In this document: positions 1-9,407 of the stretch, in pieces
How positions within the stretch are numbered: position 1 is the stretch's first letter
Layout of the letters: every line of letters begins with the position of its first letter
Assembly (NCBI RefSeq): GCF_000496835.1
Contig: NZ_KI543236.1
Coordinates: forward strand, 888,901-952,900
From: Thalassobacillus devorans MSP14
GTDB taxonomy: Bacteria; Bacillota; Bacilli; Bacillales; Halobacillaceae
Direction of reading: 5' to 3'
DNA length: 64,000 nt
Translations under genes and position numbers: made by a program
Notes under the pieces: model-generated
What the model was told of the DNA's origin: nothing
The model's input: the letters and a program-made list of their open reading frames with translations, nothing else
The model's database searches: none

Positions 1-72
1 TCGCCTGTCTCGGTAACGAACCCAAATTACTTTGAAACTGAGTCTTCCACAATTCGGCCATATTGTTGAATA
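1..72 (-). repeat. X-end of a palindromic repeat element (copy R0), cut by the window start
   Basis: This is the reverse complement of the left end of the element at 24998. About 54 bases match exactly (GGTAACGAA, CTGAGTCTTCCACAATTCGG), followed by the X-tip GGCCATATTGTTGAATA. The rest of the element lies before the window. In B. subtilis dapH directly precedes ykuR, so this copy probably sits between the two genes. Confidence 0.8.
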
Positions 73-132
73 TGGATCTTGTGAAATCATCAACTACGTT
101 TATATAGACCCATAAAAAAGAGGTGAGGAAGT

Positions 133-1251
133 TTGGATAGAAAACAGCTCCAAACAATAAGAAGAGAGTTGCATCAGATCCCTGAGTTGGGGTTTGAAGA
201 ATACAAAACCCAACAATATCTTTTAAATGAAATAAAGAGAATGCCACAGGAGCACATCGAAATCAAAACATGGCGGACAGGTATTTTGGTTTTCGTCAAA
301 GGTAAGAATCCGTCTAAAACCATTGGCTATCGTGCGGATATTGATGGGCTGCCGATTACAGAGGAAACAGGTTTTGATTTCGACTCTCGCCATAAAGGAA
401 AAATGCATGCCTGTGGTCATGATTTTCATATGACAATCGCGCTTGGTGCTTTGTCCCGGTTAGCTGAAAACCCGGCAGAAGATGACTGTCTTTTCATTTT
501 CCAGCCCGCAGAAGAAGGTCCAGGTGGCGCAGCACCATTACTGGAAAGCGAAGAGTTTCAAGCCTGGCGCCCCGATGTCATATTTGCATTGCACATCGCA
601 CCTGATTTGCCGGTCGGTACTGTCTCTTCAAGGGAAGGTCTGTTGTTCGCCAACACGAGTGAATTGTTCATCGACCTGAAAGGGAAGGGAGGGCATGCAG
701 CATATCCACACCAAACCCATGATATGGTCGTGGCAGCCAGTTATTTTGTTACACAGCTTCAGCAAATTGTGGCACGAAGAGTCGATCCGCTGGACAGTGC
801 GGTGGTGACAATCGGCAAAATAACCGGTGGAACCGTACAGAATATAATTGCTGAGCACGCCAGGTTAGAAGGTACAATCCGGACAATGTCCCCGAAGGCA
901 ATGGAAGAAGTTAAGGATAACATCGAACGGCTGGCAAAAGGCCTGGAAGTTGGTCACGATTGTGAAGTATCGATCGATTATGGGGCGAATTATCATCAGG
1001 TCTATAATCACGGCATCCATGTCGACTCTTTCCGTGAAATAGTCGCAGCACTGGAAGAGGTGGAATTTAAGGAAGCTCCCTCAGCTATGACTGGAGAGGA
1101 CTTCGGCTATATGCTGAAGGAGATTCCCGGGTTTATGTTCTGGCTGGGAGTGGAATCAGAATATGGACTCCATCATGCCAGACTGACACCGGATGAGCAA
1201 GCCCTCGCTGTCGGAGTGAATACTGTGGAAGCTGTAGTAAGACACTGGTAA
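133..1251 (+). CDS. dapL: N-acetyldiaminopimelate deacetylase (DapL/YkuR)
   Basis: This 372-residue M20-family amidohydrolase removes the acetyl group from N-acetyl-LL-diaminopimelate in the acetylase branch of lysine and peptidoglycan precursor synthesis. It is cytosolic and metal dependent. The metal-site segments [10 protein letters not shown] (about residue 92), QPAEEGPGG (about 126) and the late H-H region [10 protein letters not shown] are all present. The TTG start follows an AGGTGAGG ribosome binding site. ykuS, ykuT and ykuU follow as in B. subtilis. The usual partner dapH would lie upstream, across the R0 repeat and outside the window. Confidence 0.93.
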   Translation: MDRKQLQTIRRELHQIPELGFEEYKTQQYLLNEIKRMPQEHIEIKTWRTGILVFVKGKNPSKTIGYRADIDGLPITEETGFDFDSRHKGKMHACGHDFHMTIALGALSRLAENPAEDDCLFIFQPAEEGPGGAAPLLESEEFQAWRPDVIFALHIAPDLPVGTVSSREGLLFANTSELFIDLKGKGGHAAYPHQTHDMVVAASYFVTQLQQIVARRVDPLDSAVVTIGKITGGTVQNIIAEHARLEGTIRTMSPKAMEEVKDNIERLAKGLEVGHDCEVSIDYGANYHQVYNHGIHVDSFREIVAALEEVEFKEAPSAMTGEDFGYMLKEIPGFMFWLGVESEYGLHHARLTPDEQALAVGVNTVEAVVRHW

Positions 1252-1332
1252 GCGACCTTCCTTCTGCATACCTCTTTGGTCGTTGGTAACAATAGGGAAG
1301 TAGACATTACCTAATCAAGGAGGAAAATGATC

Positions 1333-1575
1333 ATGAGTAAAATTGCAGTGGAAGAGAGCTTGTCAGATATCAGTTCTGCATTACAGCAAAAAGGGTATGA
1401 AGTAATAACCCTGAAGAATGAACAGGACGTTCAAGGGTGTGACTGCTGTGTCATTTCCGGTCAGGACAAAAATGTCATGGGGATGGCAGATGTTTCAACA
1501 CAGCAGGCAGTAATCAACGCTGATGGGTCTACAGCAGAACAAGTCTGCCAGCAGGTGGAACAGCGTTTGCGCTGA
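1333..1575 (+). CDS. ykuS: UPF0180 family protein YkuS
   Basis: An 80-residue protein of the UPF0180 family, which B. subtilis also carries right after ykuR. The segment QGCDCCVISGQDKNVMG matches the conserved family core, including the Cys-Asp-Cys-Cys cluster. AAGGAGG lies 9 nt before the ATG at 1333. An ATG at 1327 is too close to that site, so I chose 1333. The function is not known. There is no signal peptide or membrane segment. Confidence 0.88.
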   Translation: MSKIAVEESLSDISSALQQKGYEVITLKNEQDVQGCDCCVISGQDKNVMGMADVSTQQAVINADGSTAEQVCQQVEQRLR

Positions 1576-1624
1576 CAGGTGGGGCTGTTACGCCCCGTTA
1601 CATAGTTGTTAGAGGAGAGATTGG

Positions 1625-2908
1625 ATGGAAACCACTATAAAGCTTTTGGCAGTAGCCCTGCTCATCATTCTGACGGCTTTTTTTGTAGCAAGTGAGTTTG
1701 CGATCGTCAAGGTCAGAAAAACAAAGATGGAAGCAAGGGCATCTGCAGGGGATAAAAAAGCGGAAAGTGTATTGCGGCTGACAAACAACTTAGACTATTA
1801 CCTATCGGCGTGTCAGCTTGGTATCACAATTACAGCATTAGGATTAGGCTGGCTTGGGGAACCCACCCTGGTTGTGCTCGTTGATCCGCTGATAGAAGGA
1901 TTTGAGCTCCCGGCCGGAATCACTCATGCCATTTCTTTTGGAATCGCTTTTTTTGTCATTACCTTTTTACATGTGGTTTTAGGAGAATTGGCACCGAAAA
2001 CGGTGGCGATTCAAAAAGCGGAAGGGATTACGCTCGCCTTAGCAAAACCGCTGATACTCTATAGTAAAATGATGTATCCTTTAATCTGGCTCCTGAATGG
2101 CTCGGCCAATGTGCTGGTCCGTATGTTCGGTTTCCATGCAGCAAAAGAATCCGAAGAGGTTCATTCCGAAGAAGAGCTCCGGCATATTCTCTCAGAAAGC
2201 TATCAGAAAGGGGAAATCAACCGTTCTGAATTCACCTATGTAGATCGTATCTTCGAATTCGACAACCGCACGGCAAAAGAAATCATGATTCCCCGGACCG
2301 AGGTTGCTGTCCTGGATATCAATGATTCCATCAAAGCGATCAGCAGGTATATCCATCAGGAACGGTTCACACGATATCCAGTCATTGATGGCGATAAAGA
2401 TCATGTGTTAGGTGTTATACACTTGAAGGAATTATTTTATCATGATTATGAAGATTTGGATTCGTTAGAACCCTTTATCCGTCCTGCATTCAAAGTGTTT
2501 GAAAATATCCCTATCCATGATTTATTGGTACGGATGCAAAAAGAACGGACCCATCTTGCTGTTCTGATTGATGAATATGGCGGGACTTCCGGGATTGTGA
2601 CGATCGAGGATATCATTGAAGAAATTGTCGGGGAAATTCGTGATGAATTCGACCATGAAGAAGAGCGGGCGATCAAACGACTGAAAAATGGACACTTCCT
2701 TGTGGAAGGAAAAGTATCCATCCAGGATATGAATGAATATTTCGATCTTGATCTGGATAATGAAGACTATGACACGATTGCCGGATTCATATATACGAAT
2801 GATATTGACGCATCCGAAGGTACAGAGGTTACCCACGGCAGCTACCATTTCAAAATTGTCGATATGGTGGACGGCCAAATCAGAAAAGTGGAAGTATGGC
2901 AAAGTTAA
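1625..2908 (+). CDS. CNNM/CorC-type (hemolysin family) membrane protein
   Basis: 427 residues with an N-terminal CNNM transmembrane domain of about four helices (residues 1-185), then two CBS domains (about 205-330) and a C-terminal CorC/HlyC domain (about 345-425). Characteristic segments are ASEFAIVKVRKTKME after helix 1, GELAPKTVAIQKAE, and EYGGTSGIVTIEDIIEEIVG in the second CBS domain. Some family members, such as MpfA/YhdP, export magnesium, but the substrate cannot be told from sequence. GAGGAGAG lies before the ATG. This paralogue is not in the B. subtilis ykuS-ykuT interval, so it is a lineage-specific addition here. Confidence 0.88.
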   Translation: METTIKLLAVALLIILTAFFVASEFAIVKVRKTKMEARASAGDKKAESVLRLTNNLDYYLSACQLGITITALGLGWLGEPTLVVLVDPLIEGFELPAGITHAISFGIAFFVITFLHVVLGELAPKTVAIQKAEGITLALAKPLILYSKMMYPLIWLLNGSANVLVRMFGFHAAKESEEVHSEEELRHILSESYQKGEINRSEFTYVDRIFEFDNRTAKEIMIPRTEVAVLDINDSIKAISRYIHQERFTRYPVIDGDKDHVLGVIHLKELFYHDYEDLDSLEPFIRPAFKVFENIPIHDLLVRMQKERTHLAVLIDEYGGTSGIVTIEDIIEEIVGEIRDEFDHEEERAIKRLKNGHFLVEGKVSIQDMNEYFDLDLDNEDYDTIAGFIYTNDIDASEGTEVTHGSYHFKIVDMVDGQIRKVEVWQS

Positions 2909-2910
2909 CA

Positions 2911-2936
2911 AAAATGCCCGGGCAAACGCCAGGGCA
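2911..2936 (+). terminator. Weak hairpin after the CNNM gene
   Basis: ATGCCCGGGC pairs with GCCAGGGCAT with one mismatch, followed by CATTTGTT. The U-tract is poor, so termination may be partial. Confidence 0.5.
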
Positions 2937-3010
2937 TCATTTGTTAAGAAAAAGTGATATTTTACGGAACATAGGTGGTCAGTACTGGAACAAAGCGGAT
3001 GTTACGGTTA

Positions 3011-3865
3011 CTAAGCTTCCGTACCAATTTTTTTCTCAATATTGACCTGATGAGGAAATGGAATTTCAATGCCCGCTTCATCAAGCGCTTCTTTCATTGC
3101 ACGGCGTAAATCCCTTTCTACAGCCCATTGCTCCATGTTAACTGTCTTACCAAGTACACGCAGGACGACATCTGAAGAACCGAGACTTTGCACTCCTAAT
3201 ACGTCGGGACCTTCTTTAATCCGTTCGTCTGTTAGCGCAAATTCATCACAGACACGCTGCAGCACAGTATGTGCTTCCTCGATATTTTCATCATAGGCAA
3301 TGCCAATATCAATCATCGCACGCATATTACCGCGGGAGTGGTTGCTGACACCTGAAATTTCCCGGTTAGGGATATAATGCAGGGTGCCATCAAACCCTCT
3401 CAATTTGGTGGTTCGCAACCCTACTTCTTCGACAACTCCATCGTAACCTGCTGCAGTAACATAATCATCGACATCCACCTGCCGCTCGATCAAAATGAAG
3501 AACCCTGTAACGATGTCACTGACAAGTCCCTGGGCACCAAAGCCGATAGCCAGGCCGACAATACCGGCACCGGCAAGTAATGGACCGATTGGAATTCCTA
3601 TCATTTCCAGCAGCATGACAACGAAAACGAACATCAGGATATAGGAAAAGACATTGATCATCAGCCGTTCCAGTGTTTTGGTACGAGGTTCAGGAATTTT
3701 CCTGTGTTTACTGATACGGATGATCGCACTGCTGATGGCTTTCCGGCCAATCGGCGCTATAATAGCGAAAGCGATAATCAGTAACAGTATTTTTAACCCG
3801 ACCGTAATCAATAGCTCAGAGATTTCCGCAAAATTAAATTGGAAACCTTCCTCAAACAAATTCAT
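3011..3865 (-). CDS. ykuT: MscS-family small-conductance mechanosensitive channel YkuT
   Basis: 284 residues with about three N-terminal transmembrane helices (residues 15-120) and a cytoplasmic MscS beta/alpha-beta domain. The pore-helix signature GLAIGFGAQGLVSDIV (about 105-120) and the following FILIERQVDVDDYV segment identify the family. It releases solutes on hypo-osmotic shock. The ATG at 3865 is 8 nt from AGAGGAG and is preferred over an in-frame GTG nine bases upstream that overlaps that site. It is divergent from ykuU, as in B. subtilis. Confidence 0.92.
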   Translation of the reverse strand: MNLFEEGFQFNFAEISELLITVGLKILLLIIAFAIIAPIGRKAISSAIIRISKHRKIPEPRTKTLERLMINVFSYILMFVFVVMLLEMIGIPIGPLLAGAGIVGLAIGFGAQGLVSDIVTGFFILIERQVDVDDYVTAAGYDGVVEEVGLRTTKLRGFDGTLHYIPNREISGVSNHSRGNMRAMIDIGIAYDENIEEAHTVLQRVCDEFALTDERIKEGPDVLGVQSLGSSDVVLRVLGKTVNMEQWAVERDLRRAMKEALDEAGIEIPFPHQVNIEKKIGTEA

Positions 3866-4108
3866 GTAACCCACTCCTCTATTTATACAATGCTATCTAA
3901 TAGAATAGCGGAATTTGTAATAATTTATCAAATCAAATGGGTTACGTAACAATCCATCCATTAAAAACAGGCAAAACCGGATTGTAATCCATATCATTTT
4001 ACATTCATCATTCAATATTGTTTAATGAGAATGTGTAAGGGTTATATTATTGGGGCATGCTTGATTATGAAAGTCAAAAAGCCAGATTAAATTTATTATA
4101 ATTTAACA

Positions 4109-4137
4109 TTGACTTTAAACAAGCTGCTCGTTATAAT
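4109..4137 (+). promoter_or_regulatory. Sigma-A promoter of ykuU
   Basis: TTGACT at 4109-4114 and TATAAT at 4132-4137 are separated by exactly 17 bp. It lies 54 bp before the ykuU start in the 325-bp ykuT-ykuU divergent region. That region is otherwise AT-rich with no further gene. A TTATAAT heptamer overlaps the -10 but has no proper second PerR half-site. Confidence 0.8.
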
Positions 4138-4190
4138 ATAACTTGTGAGTGATTAAACTAGTCAATTTAATTAATTTTGGAGGGATTTTC

Positions 4191-4733
4191 ATGGCAGAAC
4201 GTATGGTAGCAAAACAAGCACCGCGCTTTGAAATGGACGCGGTACTTCCGAACAAAGAATTCGGAAAAGTATCTTTGGAAGAAAATATGAAAAACGATAA
4301 GTGGACAGTGCTTTTCTTCTATCCAATGGACTTCACTTTCGTATGTCCTACAGAAATCACTGCACTTTCCGATCGTTACGATGAATTCGAAGATCTTGAT
4401 GCAGAAGTAGTTGGCGTATCAACAGATACCATCCACACACACCTGGCATGGATCAATACTTCCCGCGATGACAATGGTCTTGGCGACCTTGAATATCCAT
4501 TGGCTGCTGACACAAACCATAAAGTCGCTCAGGACTATGGTGTACTGATCGAAGATGAAGGTGTTGCACTACGCGGTCTATTCATCATCAGCCCGGAAGG
4601 CGAATTGATGTATCAGGTAGTTAACCACAACAACATCGGCCGTGACGTGGATGAAACACTACGTGTACTTCAAGCACTTCAAACTGGCGGACTTTGCCCG
4701 GCAAACTGGAAGCCAGGTCAGGAGACTCTATAA
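4191..4733 (+). CDS. ykuU: 2-Cys peroxiredoxin YkuU
   Basis: 180 residues, the same length as B. subtilis YkuU. It is an AhpC/TSA-family thiol peroxidase that reduces hydrogen and organic peroxides in the cytosol. The peroxidatic cysteine is in FYPMDFTFVCPTE (about residue 51) and the resolving cysteine is in GGLCPANW near the C-terminus. The start at 4191 has TGGAGGG 8-9 nt upstream; a longer frame from 4149 lacks a site. A good promoter precedes it. The thioredoxin-like gene ykuV follows after a hairpin. Confidence 0.95.
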   Translation: MAERMVAKQAPRFEMDAVLPNKEFGKVSLEENMKNDKWTVLFFYPMDFTFVCPTEITALSDRYDEFEDLDAEVVGVSTDTIHTHLAWINTSRDDNGLGDLEYPLAADTNHKVAQDYGVLIEDEGVALRGLFIISPEGELMYQVVNHNNIGRDVDETLRVLQALQTGGLCPANWKPGQETL

Positions 4734-4760
4734 TAGGGTTATAAACAGGACAAGCTATTT

Positions 4761-4793
4761 AAAAGGGTCTAACTTCACGTTAGACCCTTTTAT
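4761..4793 (+). terminator. Intrinsic terminator or attenuator between ykuU and ykuV
   Basis: A perfect 13-bp stem (AAAAGGGTCTAAC / GTTAGACCCTTTT) with loop TTCAC. Because ykuV starts only 26 bp later, it probably lowers ykuV expression relative to ykuU. Confidence 0.85.
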
Positions 4794-4818
4794 ATCTAAG
4801 CGATAAGGAGGAATTAGC

Positions 4819-5268
4819 ATGCGTTTAAGAGCACCAATGCCTGAATTGGAAGGCGCAACTGAATGGTTGAACGGTCAAGTCTCCAAAAGTGATCTGTTAG
4901 GAGATAAACCTACCTTGATTCATTTCTGGTCCGTAAGCTGTGGTTTGTGTAAAGAAGCAATGCCAAACGTCAATGAATTCCGTGATGAATATAAAGATGA
5001 TTTGAACGTGGTTGCTGTCCATATGCCACGCTCTGAAAAAGACCTGGATTTAGATAAAATCAAAGAAGTCGCTGCCGAGCATGATATCACGCAGCCGATT
5101 TTCGTAGATAATAAACACGCATTGACAGATGCCTTTGAAAACCAATACGTACCTGCTTATTATGTATTTGATGAAGAAGGAAACCTTCGCCATTTCCAGG
5201 CAGGAGGCGGCGGTATGAAAATGCTTCGTAAGCGTGTCAACCGTGTCCTTGGCGTCAAAGATAAATAA
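4819..5268 (+). CDS. ykuV: Thiol-disulfide oxidoreductase YkuV
   Basis: 149 residues with a thioredoxin fold of the TlpA/ResA type. The active site is Cys-Gly-Leu-Cys in WSVSCGLCKEAMP (about residues 37-46), and the cis-proline region is YVPAYYVFDEEG. There is no signal peptide, so it is cytosolic, like B. subtilis YkuV (148 residues). It probably reduces disulfides alongside the peroxiredoxin upstream. The RBS AAGGAGG lies 8 nt before the ATG. Confidence 0.92.
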   Translation: MRLRAPMPELEGATEWLNGQVSKSDLLGDKPTLIHFWSVSCGLCKEAMPNVNEFRDEYKDDLNVVAVHMPRSEKDLDLDKIKEVAAEHDITQPIFVDNKHALTDAFENQYVPAYYVFDEEGNLRHFQAGGGGMKMLRKRVNRVLGVKDK

Positions 5269-5274
5269 ACATGG

Positions 5275-5306
5275 AAACCACCAGTTTTAAAACTGGTGGT
5301 TTTTTG
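5275..5306 (+). terminator. Terminator of ykuV
   Basis: A perfect palindrome, AAACCACCAGTTTT / AAAACTGGTGGTTT, running into a T-run. Confidence 0.88.
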
Positions 5307-5467
5307 TGGGGATATCCACGTCTGGCGTACATTCGTACCGTCCAATTTTACATTACATACAAGTGTGGGGAATTTTTAAAAAATTAACTCAAAAAGGTGG
5401 ATATTTATTTCGTAACCCGATATATTTATAATTACGTTAAAATTTTACAGAAAGAGGAGGGAGACAA

Positions 5468-7222
5468 ATGGATACCTTCAAAAAGCTGAAAGAGTTCTAT
5501 TGGCCTTATAAAAAGTTTTTCTTCTGGTCGCTGTTGTTTCTATTCTTTGTAACAGCGATTACCGTGGTATACCCAATCATTTTGAAGATTACCATCGACG
5601 ATGTGGTGGCAGATGAACGTTATAACCTGATCCCTTACCTGTCAGGAGCTTTCATCATCCTGATGGCGATCAAGGGGATCGCCACCTACTTACACCAATA
5701 CTTAGGTGATTTATTCGGAATTACCTCTGTTTATAAATTGAGAGATGAGCTTTATAAGAAATTACAGCGTCTGCCGTTCAAGTATTATGACAATGCAAAA
5801 ACCGGGGATTTGATGTCCCGTCTGACAGCAGATGTGGAGGGGTTCCGTTTTTTCCTTTCTTTCGGCATTGCAGAGCTCATCCGTATCACTTTATTGATTG
5901 TCATCAGTCTTAGTGTCATGTTCTACTTTTCTGTACCATTAGCGCTTGTGACGATGGCGGCTATGCCATTTCTTGCTGTTGTCGTTTTCCAATTCGATAA
6001 GCGTGTCCATCCTGCCTTCCGGGGCATCCGTAAATCGTTCGGGAAACTGAATACACGCGTGCAGGAAAATATCAGCGGGATGACGACAGTTAAATCCCTA
6101 TCAAGAGAAGGATTCGAGATTGGAAGATTCTCGGACCGAAACCAGGACTACCGGCAGAATTACCTGACGACCGCCAACATCTGGGCAAAGTATTTTCCAT
6201 TGATGGAGTTCATCGGAAACGTATCGGTAGTCGCATTGCTGGCATACGGAGGCAGAATGGTCGTAAACGGCAATCTGGGTCTCGGTGAACTGGTCGCATT
6301 TTTCAGTCTGGTATGGTATATTCTCGGGCCATTGATGAACCTCGGCTTTGTCATCAACCTGTTTTCTCAATCGAAGGCTTCCGGTGAACGTCTCCTTGAA
6401 ATATTAGAAGCAAAAGAAGATATTCAGGAAAAAGAAGCCCCAATAACTCTGAAGCGTTTGAATGGGCACGTTACTTTCGAGGATGTCACACTCACCTACA
6501 CGGAAGATGATGATTCGGCATTGAAACATATCAGTTTTGACGCCCCTCCAGGTAAGGTGATCGGTTTGATCGGGGCGACTGGTTCAGGAAAAACGAGTAT
6601 CACTCAATTAATTACCCGTTTTTATGAACCGGAACAAGGAAAAGTCCTCGTAGATGGCAAACCCGTCGATCATTATTCATTGAAAACGTTACGCCGCAAT
6701 ATCGGTTTTGTCCTTCAGGAATCTTTCCTTTTTTCCACGACCATCAAAGAAAATATCGCTTATGGAAACCCGGATGCTACATTAGAAGAGGTTATTGAAG
6801 CTGCCAAACGGGCACAGGCTCATGACTTCATCATGGATATGCCTGACGGTTATGATACATTGCTCGGAGAGCGGGGTATGGGACTGTCAGGTGGACAGAA
6901 GCAGCGGATTGCTATCGCACGTGCGATCCTGATTGACCCTGGTATTCTCGTATTGGATGATGCTACTTCTGCTGTTGATATGGAAACAGAATTCAAAATC
7001 CAGAAAGCATTGAAAGAAGTAATGGAAGGGAGAACGACGTTCATCATCGCTCACCGCATCTCTTCCTTGAAACATGCCGATGAAATTCTGGTACTGGAAG
7101 ACGGGGAAGTGAAAGAACGTGGTACACATGACTTTCTGCTATCTAATGGCGGGCCATATCAGCGGATTTATGATATCCAATACCAGGATAAAGAACAAAT
7201 TATGAACGCATCCAATATTTGA
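5468..7222 (+). CDS. yknU: ABC exporter half-transporter with degenerate Walker B (YknU-like)
   Basis: 584 residues with six transmembrane helices (about 15-310) fused to an ATPase domain (about 345-575). Walker A is GATGSGKTS and the signature is canonical LSGGQKQ. Walker B reads ILVLDDATSAVD, so the catalytic glutamate is replaced by aspartate. This is typical of the degenerate half of heterodimeric multidrug exporters. The partner starts 22 bp downstream. The locus between ykuV and ktrC matches B. subtilis yknUV, which supports the name. The substrate is unknown. The RBS AGAGGAGGGAG lies before the ATG. Confidence 0.85.
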   Translation: MDTFKKLKEFYWPYKKFFFWSLLFLFFVTAITVVYPIILKITIDDVVADERYNLIPYLSGAFIILMAIKGIATYLHQYLGDLFGITSVYKLRDELYKKLQRLPFKYYDNAKTGDLMSRLTADVEGFRFFLSFGIAELIRITLLIVISLSVMFYFSVPLALVTMAAMPFLAVVVFQFDKRVHPAFRGIRKSFGKLNTRVQENISGMTTVKSLSREGFEIGRFSDRNQDYRQNYLTTANIWAKYFPLMEFIGNVSVVALLAYGGRMVVNGNLGLGELVAFFSLVWYILGPLMNLGFVINLFSQSKASGERLLEILEAKEDIQEKEAPITLKRLNGHVTFEDVTLTYTEDDDSALKHISFDAPPGKVIGLIGATGSGKTSITQLITRFYEPEQGKVLVDGKPVDHYSLKTLRRNIGFVLQESFLFSTTIKENIAYGNPDATLEEVIEAAKRAQAHDFIMDMPDGYDTLLGERGMGLSGGQKQRIAIARAILIDPGILVLDDATSAVDMETEFKIQKALKEVMEGRTTFIIAHRISSLKHADEILVLEDGEVKERGTHDFLLSNGGPYQRIYDIQYQDKEQIMNASNI

Positions 7223-7244
7223 AATAGAAAAGGGGGGAGTTACC

Positions 7245-9089
7245 TTGGCACGCAGGCAAAAAACGAAACCACAAGAAAATAAGCACTTGAACCGGTTCCA
7301 TTACACTATCGATCAGGCGATCGAGAAGCCATTCAACTGGGAACAGATGGTCCGGTTATTGAAATATCTGAAACCTTACGCAAAAACATTATTGCCGGCA
7401 GCGATCATCGCCATGCTGGTATCGACAATCATCCGTTTGGTGGTACCGATTTTGATAGGGAAAGTAGCGATTGACATTGCTATTGCTAATCAGGACGTCA
7501 ATATGCTGATCCAACTGGTTGTCGGAATTGGCATCCTGTACTTGTTCAGTTATCTCGGCAACGTGTTCCGGATCAAATGGGTGAATATTCTGGGTCAAAA
7601 CGTCATTTATGATTTGCGTCAGCACTTGTTTTCCCATGTGCAGCGACTGTCCCACCGGTTCTTCGATTCGCGGTCTGCCGGCTCGATTCTTGTCCGGATC
7701 ATGAATGACATCAATTCGTTGCAGGAGCTGTTCACAAATGGAATCATCAATCTGTTGATGGACATCGTGACATTGCTTGGAATCATCGTCATCTTGTTTG
7801 TACTTAGCCCGAAACTGGCATTGGCAATCATGGTGATTCTTCCGATCATGTTCTATATCTCAACGAAATTGCGCCGGAATATCCGCCGCTCATGGCAGCG
7901 GGTAAGGATCCAGCAATCCCGGTTGAATTCCCATTTGAATGAAAGCATTCAGGGAATCCGGATCACCCAGTCGTTCTCTCAGGAAAAAGAAAATGCTGAA
8001 TTCTTTGATGGCGTCAATACGGACAGTTTTGAAGCCTGGCGGAATGCTACGAAAAAAAGCGCCATGTTCCGTCCCTTTGTGGAAATGAGTAACGCGATTG
8101 GCACAGTCATCCTTATCTCTTACGGGGCGTGGATGATTATCCAGGGACCTGCCAACGGGGGAATTGAAGTCGGTACGTTTGTCTCCTTTGCATTTTTTCT
8201 GGGTATGTTCTGGGAGCCTATTTCCCGGCTTGGACAGATGTATAATCAGCTACTGATGGCCATGGCAGCATCAGAAAGGATTTTTGAGTTTCTCGATGAA
8301 CAGCCGAATGTAGCGGAGAAGCCTGATGCGAAACGCTTAGAACAAATCCAGGGCCATATCGAATTCGATCACGTCCAGTTTTCTTATGATGAAAAAAGGA
8401 TCGCCCTCCACGAGATATCTCTGGAGATGAAACAAGGTCAGACAGTCGCACTGGTGGGCCATACTGGATCAGGCAAATCAACGATCGCCAATTTGATCAG
8501 TCGTTTCTACGATCCTACCAAAGGTGCTGTGAAGATTGATGGCACCGATTTGCGCGATGTCACCATTGACAGTGTCCGTCAGCAAATCAGTGTCGTCCTT
8601 CAGGATACATTCATTTTTTCCGGTACCATTATGGAAAATATCCGGTTTGGCCGTCCGAATGCCACAGATGAGGAAGTGATCGAAGCGGCTAAAGTTGTCG
8701 GCGCTGATGAATTTATTCAACGGCTTTCCGATGGTTATCAGACAGAAGTGGAAGAGAGAGGCAATGTTCTATCGGCAGGGGAGCGACAGTTATTATCTTT
8801 CGCTCGGGCCTTGCTTGCTGACCCTCGCATCCTTATCCTGGATGAAGCGACAGCAAGTATCGATACAGAAACCGAAATGAAGATCCAATCTGCGTTACGC
8901 AGACTGTTAAAGGGCAGGACAGCGATTATCATCGCACACCGTCTATCAACGATCAGGGAAGCGGATAATATCATCGTTCTCGAACATGGTAAGATTCTGG
9001 AACAAGGCAGCCACGATGAACTGATGAAACAAAAAGGAGAATACTACGACCTGGTCAAAACACAATTCCAAATGCTGGACGCCATTTAG
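7245..9089 (+). CDS. yknV: ABC exporter half-transporter, partner subunit (YknV-like)
   Basis: 614 residues with a six-helix transmembrane domain (about 40-345) and an ATPase domain (about 370-605). Walker A is GHTGSGKST and Walker B is intact (ILILDEATASID). The signature is altered to LSAGERQ. Paired with the upstream subunit (D for E in Walker B, normal signature), one composite ATP site is catalytically competent and one is degenerate. It has a TTG start after AAAAGGGGGGAG and is followed by a strong terminator, so the two genes form one transcription unit. Confidence 0.86.
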   Translation: MARRQKTKPQENKHLNRFHYTIDQAIEKPFNWEQMVRLLKYLKPYAKTLLPAAIIAMLVSTIIRLVVPILIGKVAIDIAIANQDVNMLIQLVVGIGILYLFSYLGNVFRIKWVNILGQNVIYDLRQHLFSHVQRLSHRFFDSRSAGSILVRIMNDINSLQELFTNGIINLLMDIVTLLGIIVILFVLSPKLALAIMVILPIMFYISTKLRRNIRRSWQRVRIQQSRLNSHLNESIQGIRITQSFSQEKENAEFFDGVNTDSFEAWRNATKKSAMFRPFVEMSNAIGTVILISYGAWMIIQGPANGGIEVGTFVSFAFFLGMFWEPISRLGQMYNQLLMAMAASERIFEFLDEQPNVAEKPDAKRLEQIQGHIEFDHVQFSYDEKRIALHEISLEMKQGQTVALVGHTGSGKSTIANLISRFYDPTKGAVKIDGTDLRDVTIDSVRQQISVVLQDTFIFSGTIMENIRFGRPNATDEEVIEAAKVVGADEFIQRLSDGYQTEVEERGNVLSAGERQLLSFARALLADPRILILDEATASIDTETEMKIQSALRRLLKGRTAIIIAHRLSTIREADNIIVLEHGKILEQGSHDELMKQKGEYYDLVKTQFQMLDAI

Positions 9090-9099
9090 GAATAGCTGG

Positions 9100-9129
9100 A
9101 AGAACGCTTGATATCAAGCGTTCTTTTTT
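9100..9129 (+). terminator. Terminator of the ABC exporter operon
   Basis: A perfect 26-bp palindrome, AAGAACGCTTGAT / ATCAAGCGTTCTT, followed by TTTTT. Confidence 0.9.
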
Positions 9130-9277
9130 GCGTTCTGTTAAAACATAGCCCCCTTAATTTAAGTATGCTTTAGCGATTTCATATGTGAAAGTACAGCATT
9201 GTCCCTCATTTATTTCGCAGTGGTTTTCATTTGGACAATAAGGCAGCAAATATTATACAATAATAACCAGAAAGAAT

Positions 9278-9295
9278 ATGTGAAGTTTGTCACAA
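9278..9295. promoter_or_regulatory. Candidate Rex operator upstream of cydA
   Basis: ATGTGA-AGTTTG-TCACAA differs by one base from the known Rex half-site arrangement TTGTGA-N6-TCACAA. It lies 113 bp before cydA, a known Rex target in B. subtilis. The 278-bp leader region (9130-9407) holds no gene. A weak CcpA-like site with two mismatches is centred near 9324. Confidence 0.62.
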
Positions 9296-9407
9296 AATAG
9301 TCGTTATTTAAGTAGGAATAAAACGATTTCAAGTATTATACTAGTCATAGTATTTTTAGGGTAGAGTAAATAAGAAGGTATTTTTGTGACATGGGGAGGG
9401 AGTTTGT

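Noticed and set aside
4091-4145. PerR box for the peroxiredoxin gene
   Set aside because: TTATAAT heptamers occur, but the second half of TTATAATnATTATAA is missing in each case. One of them is simply the -10 element.
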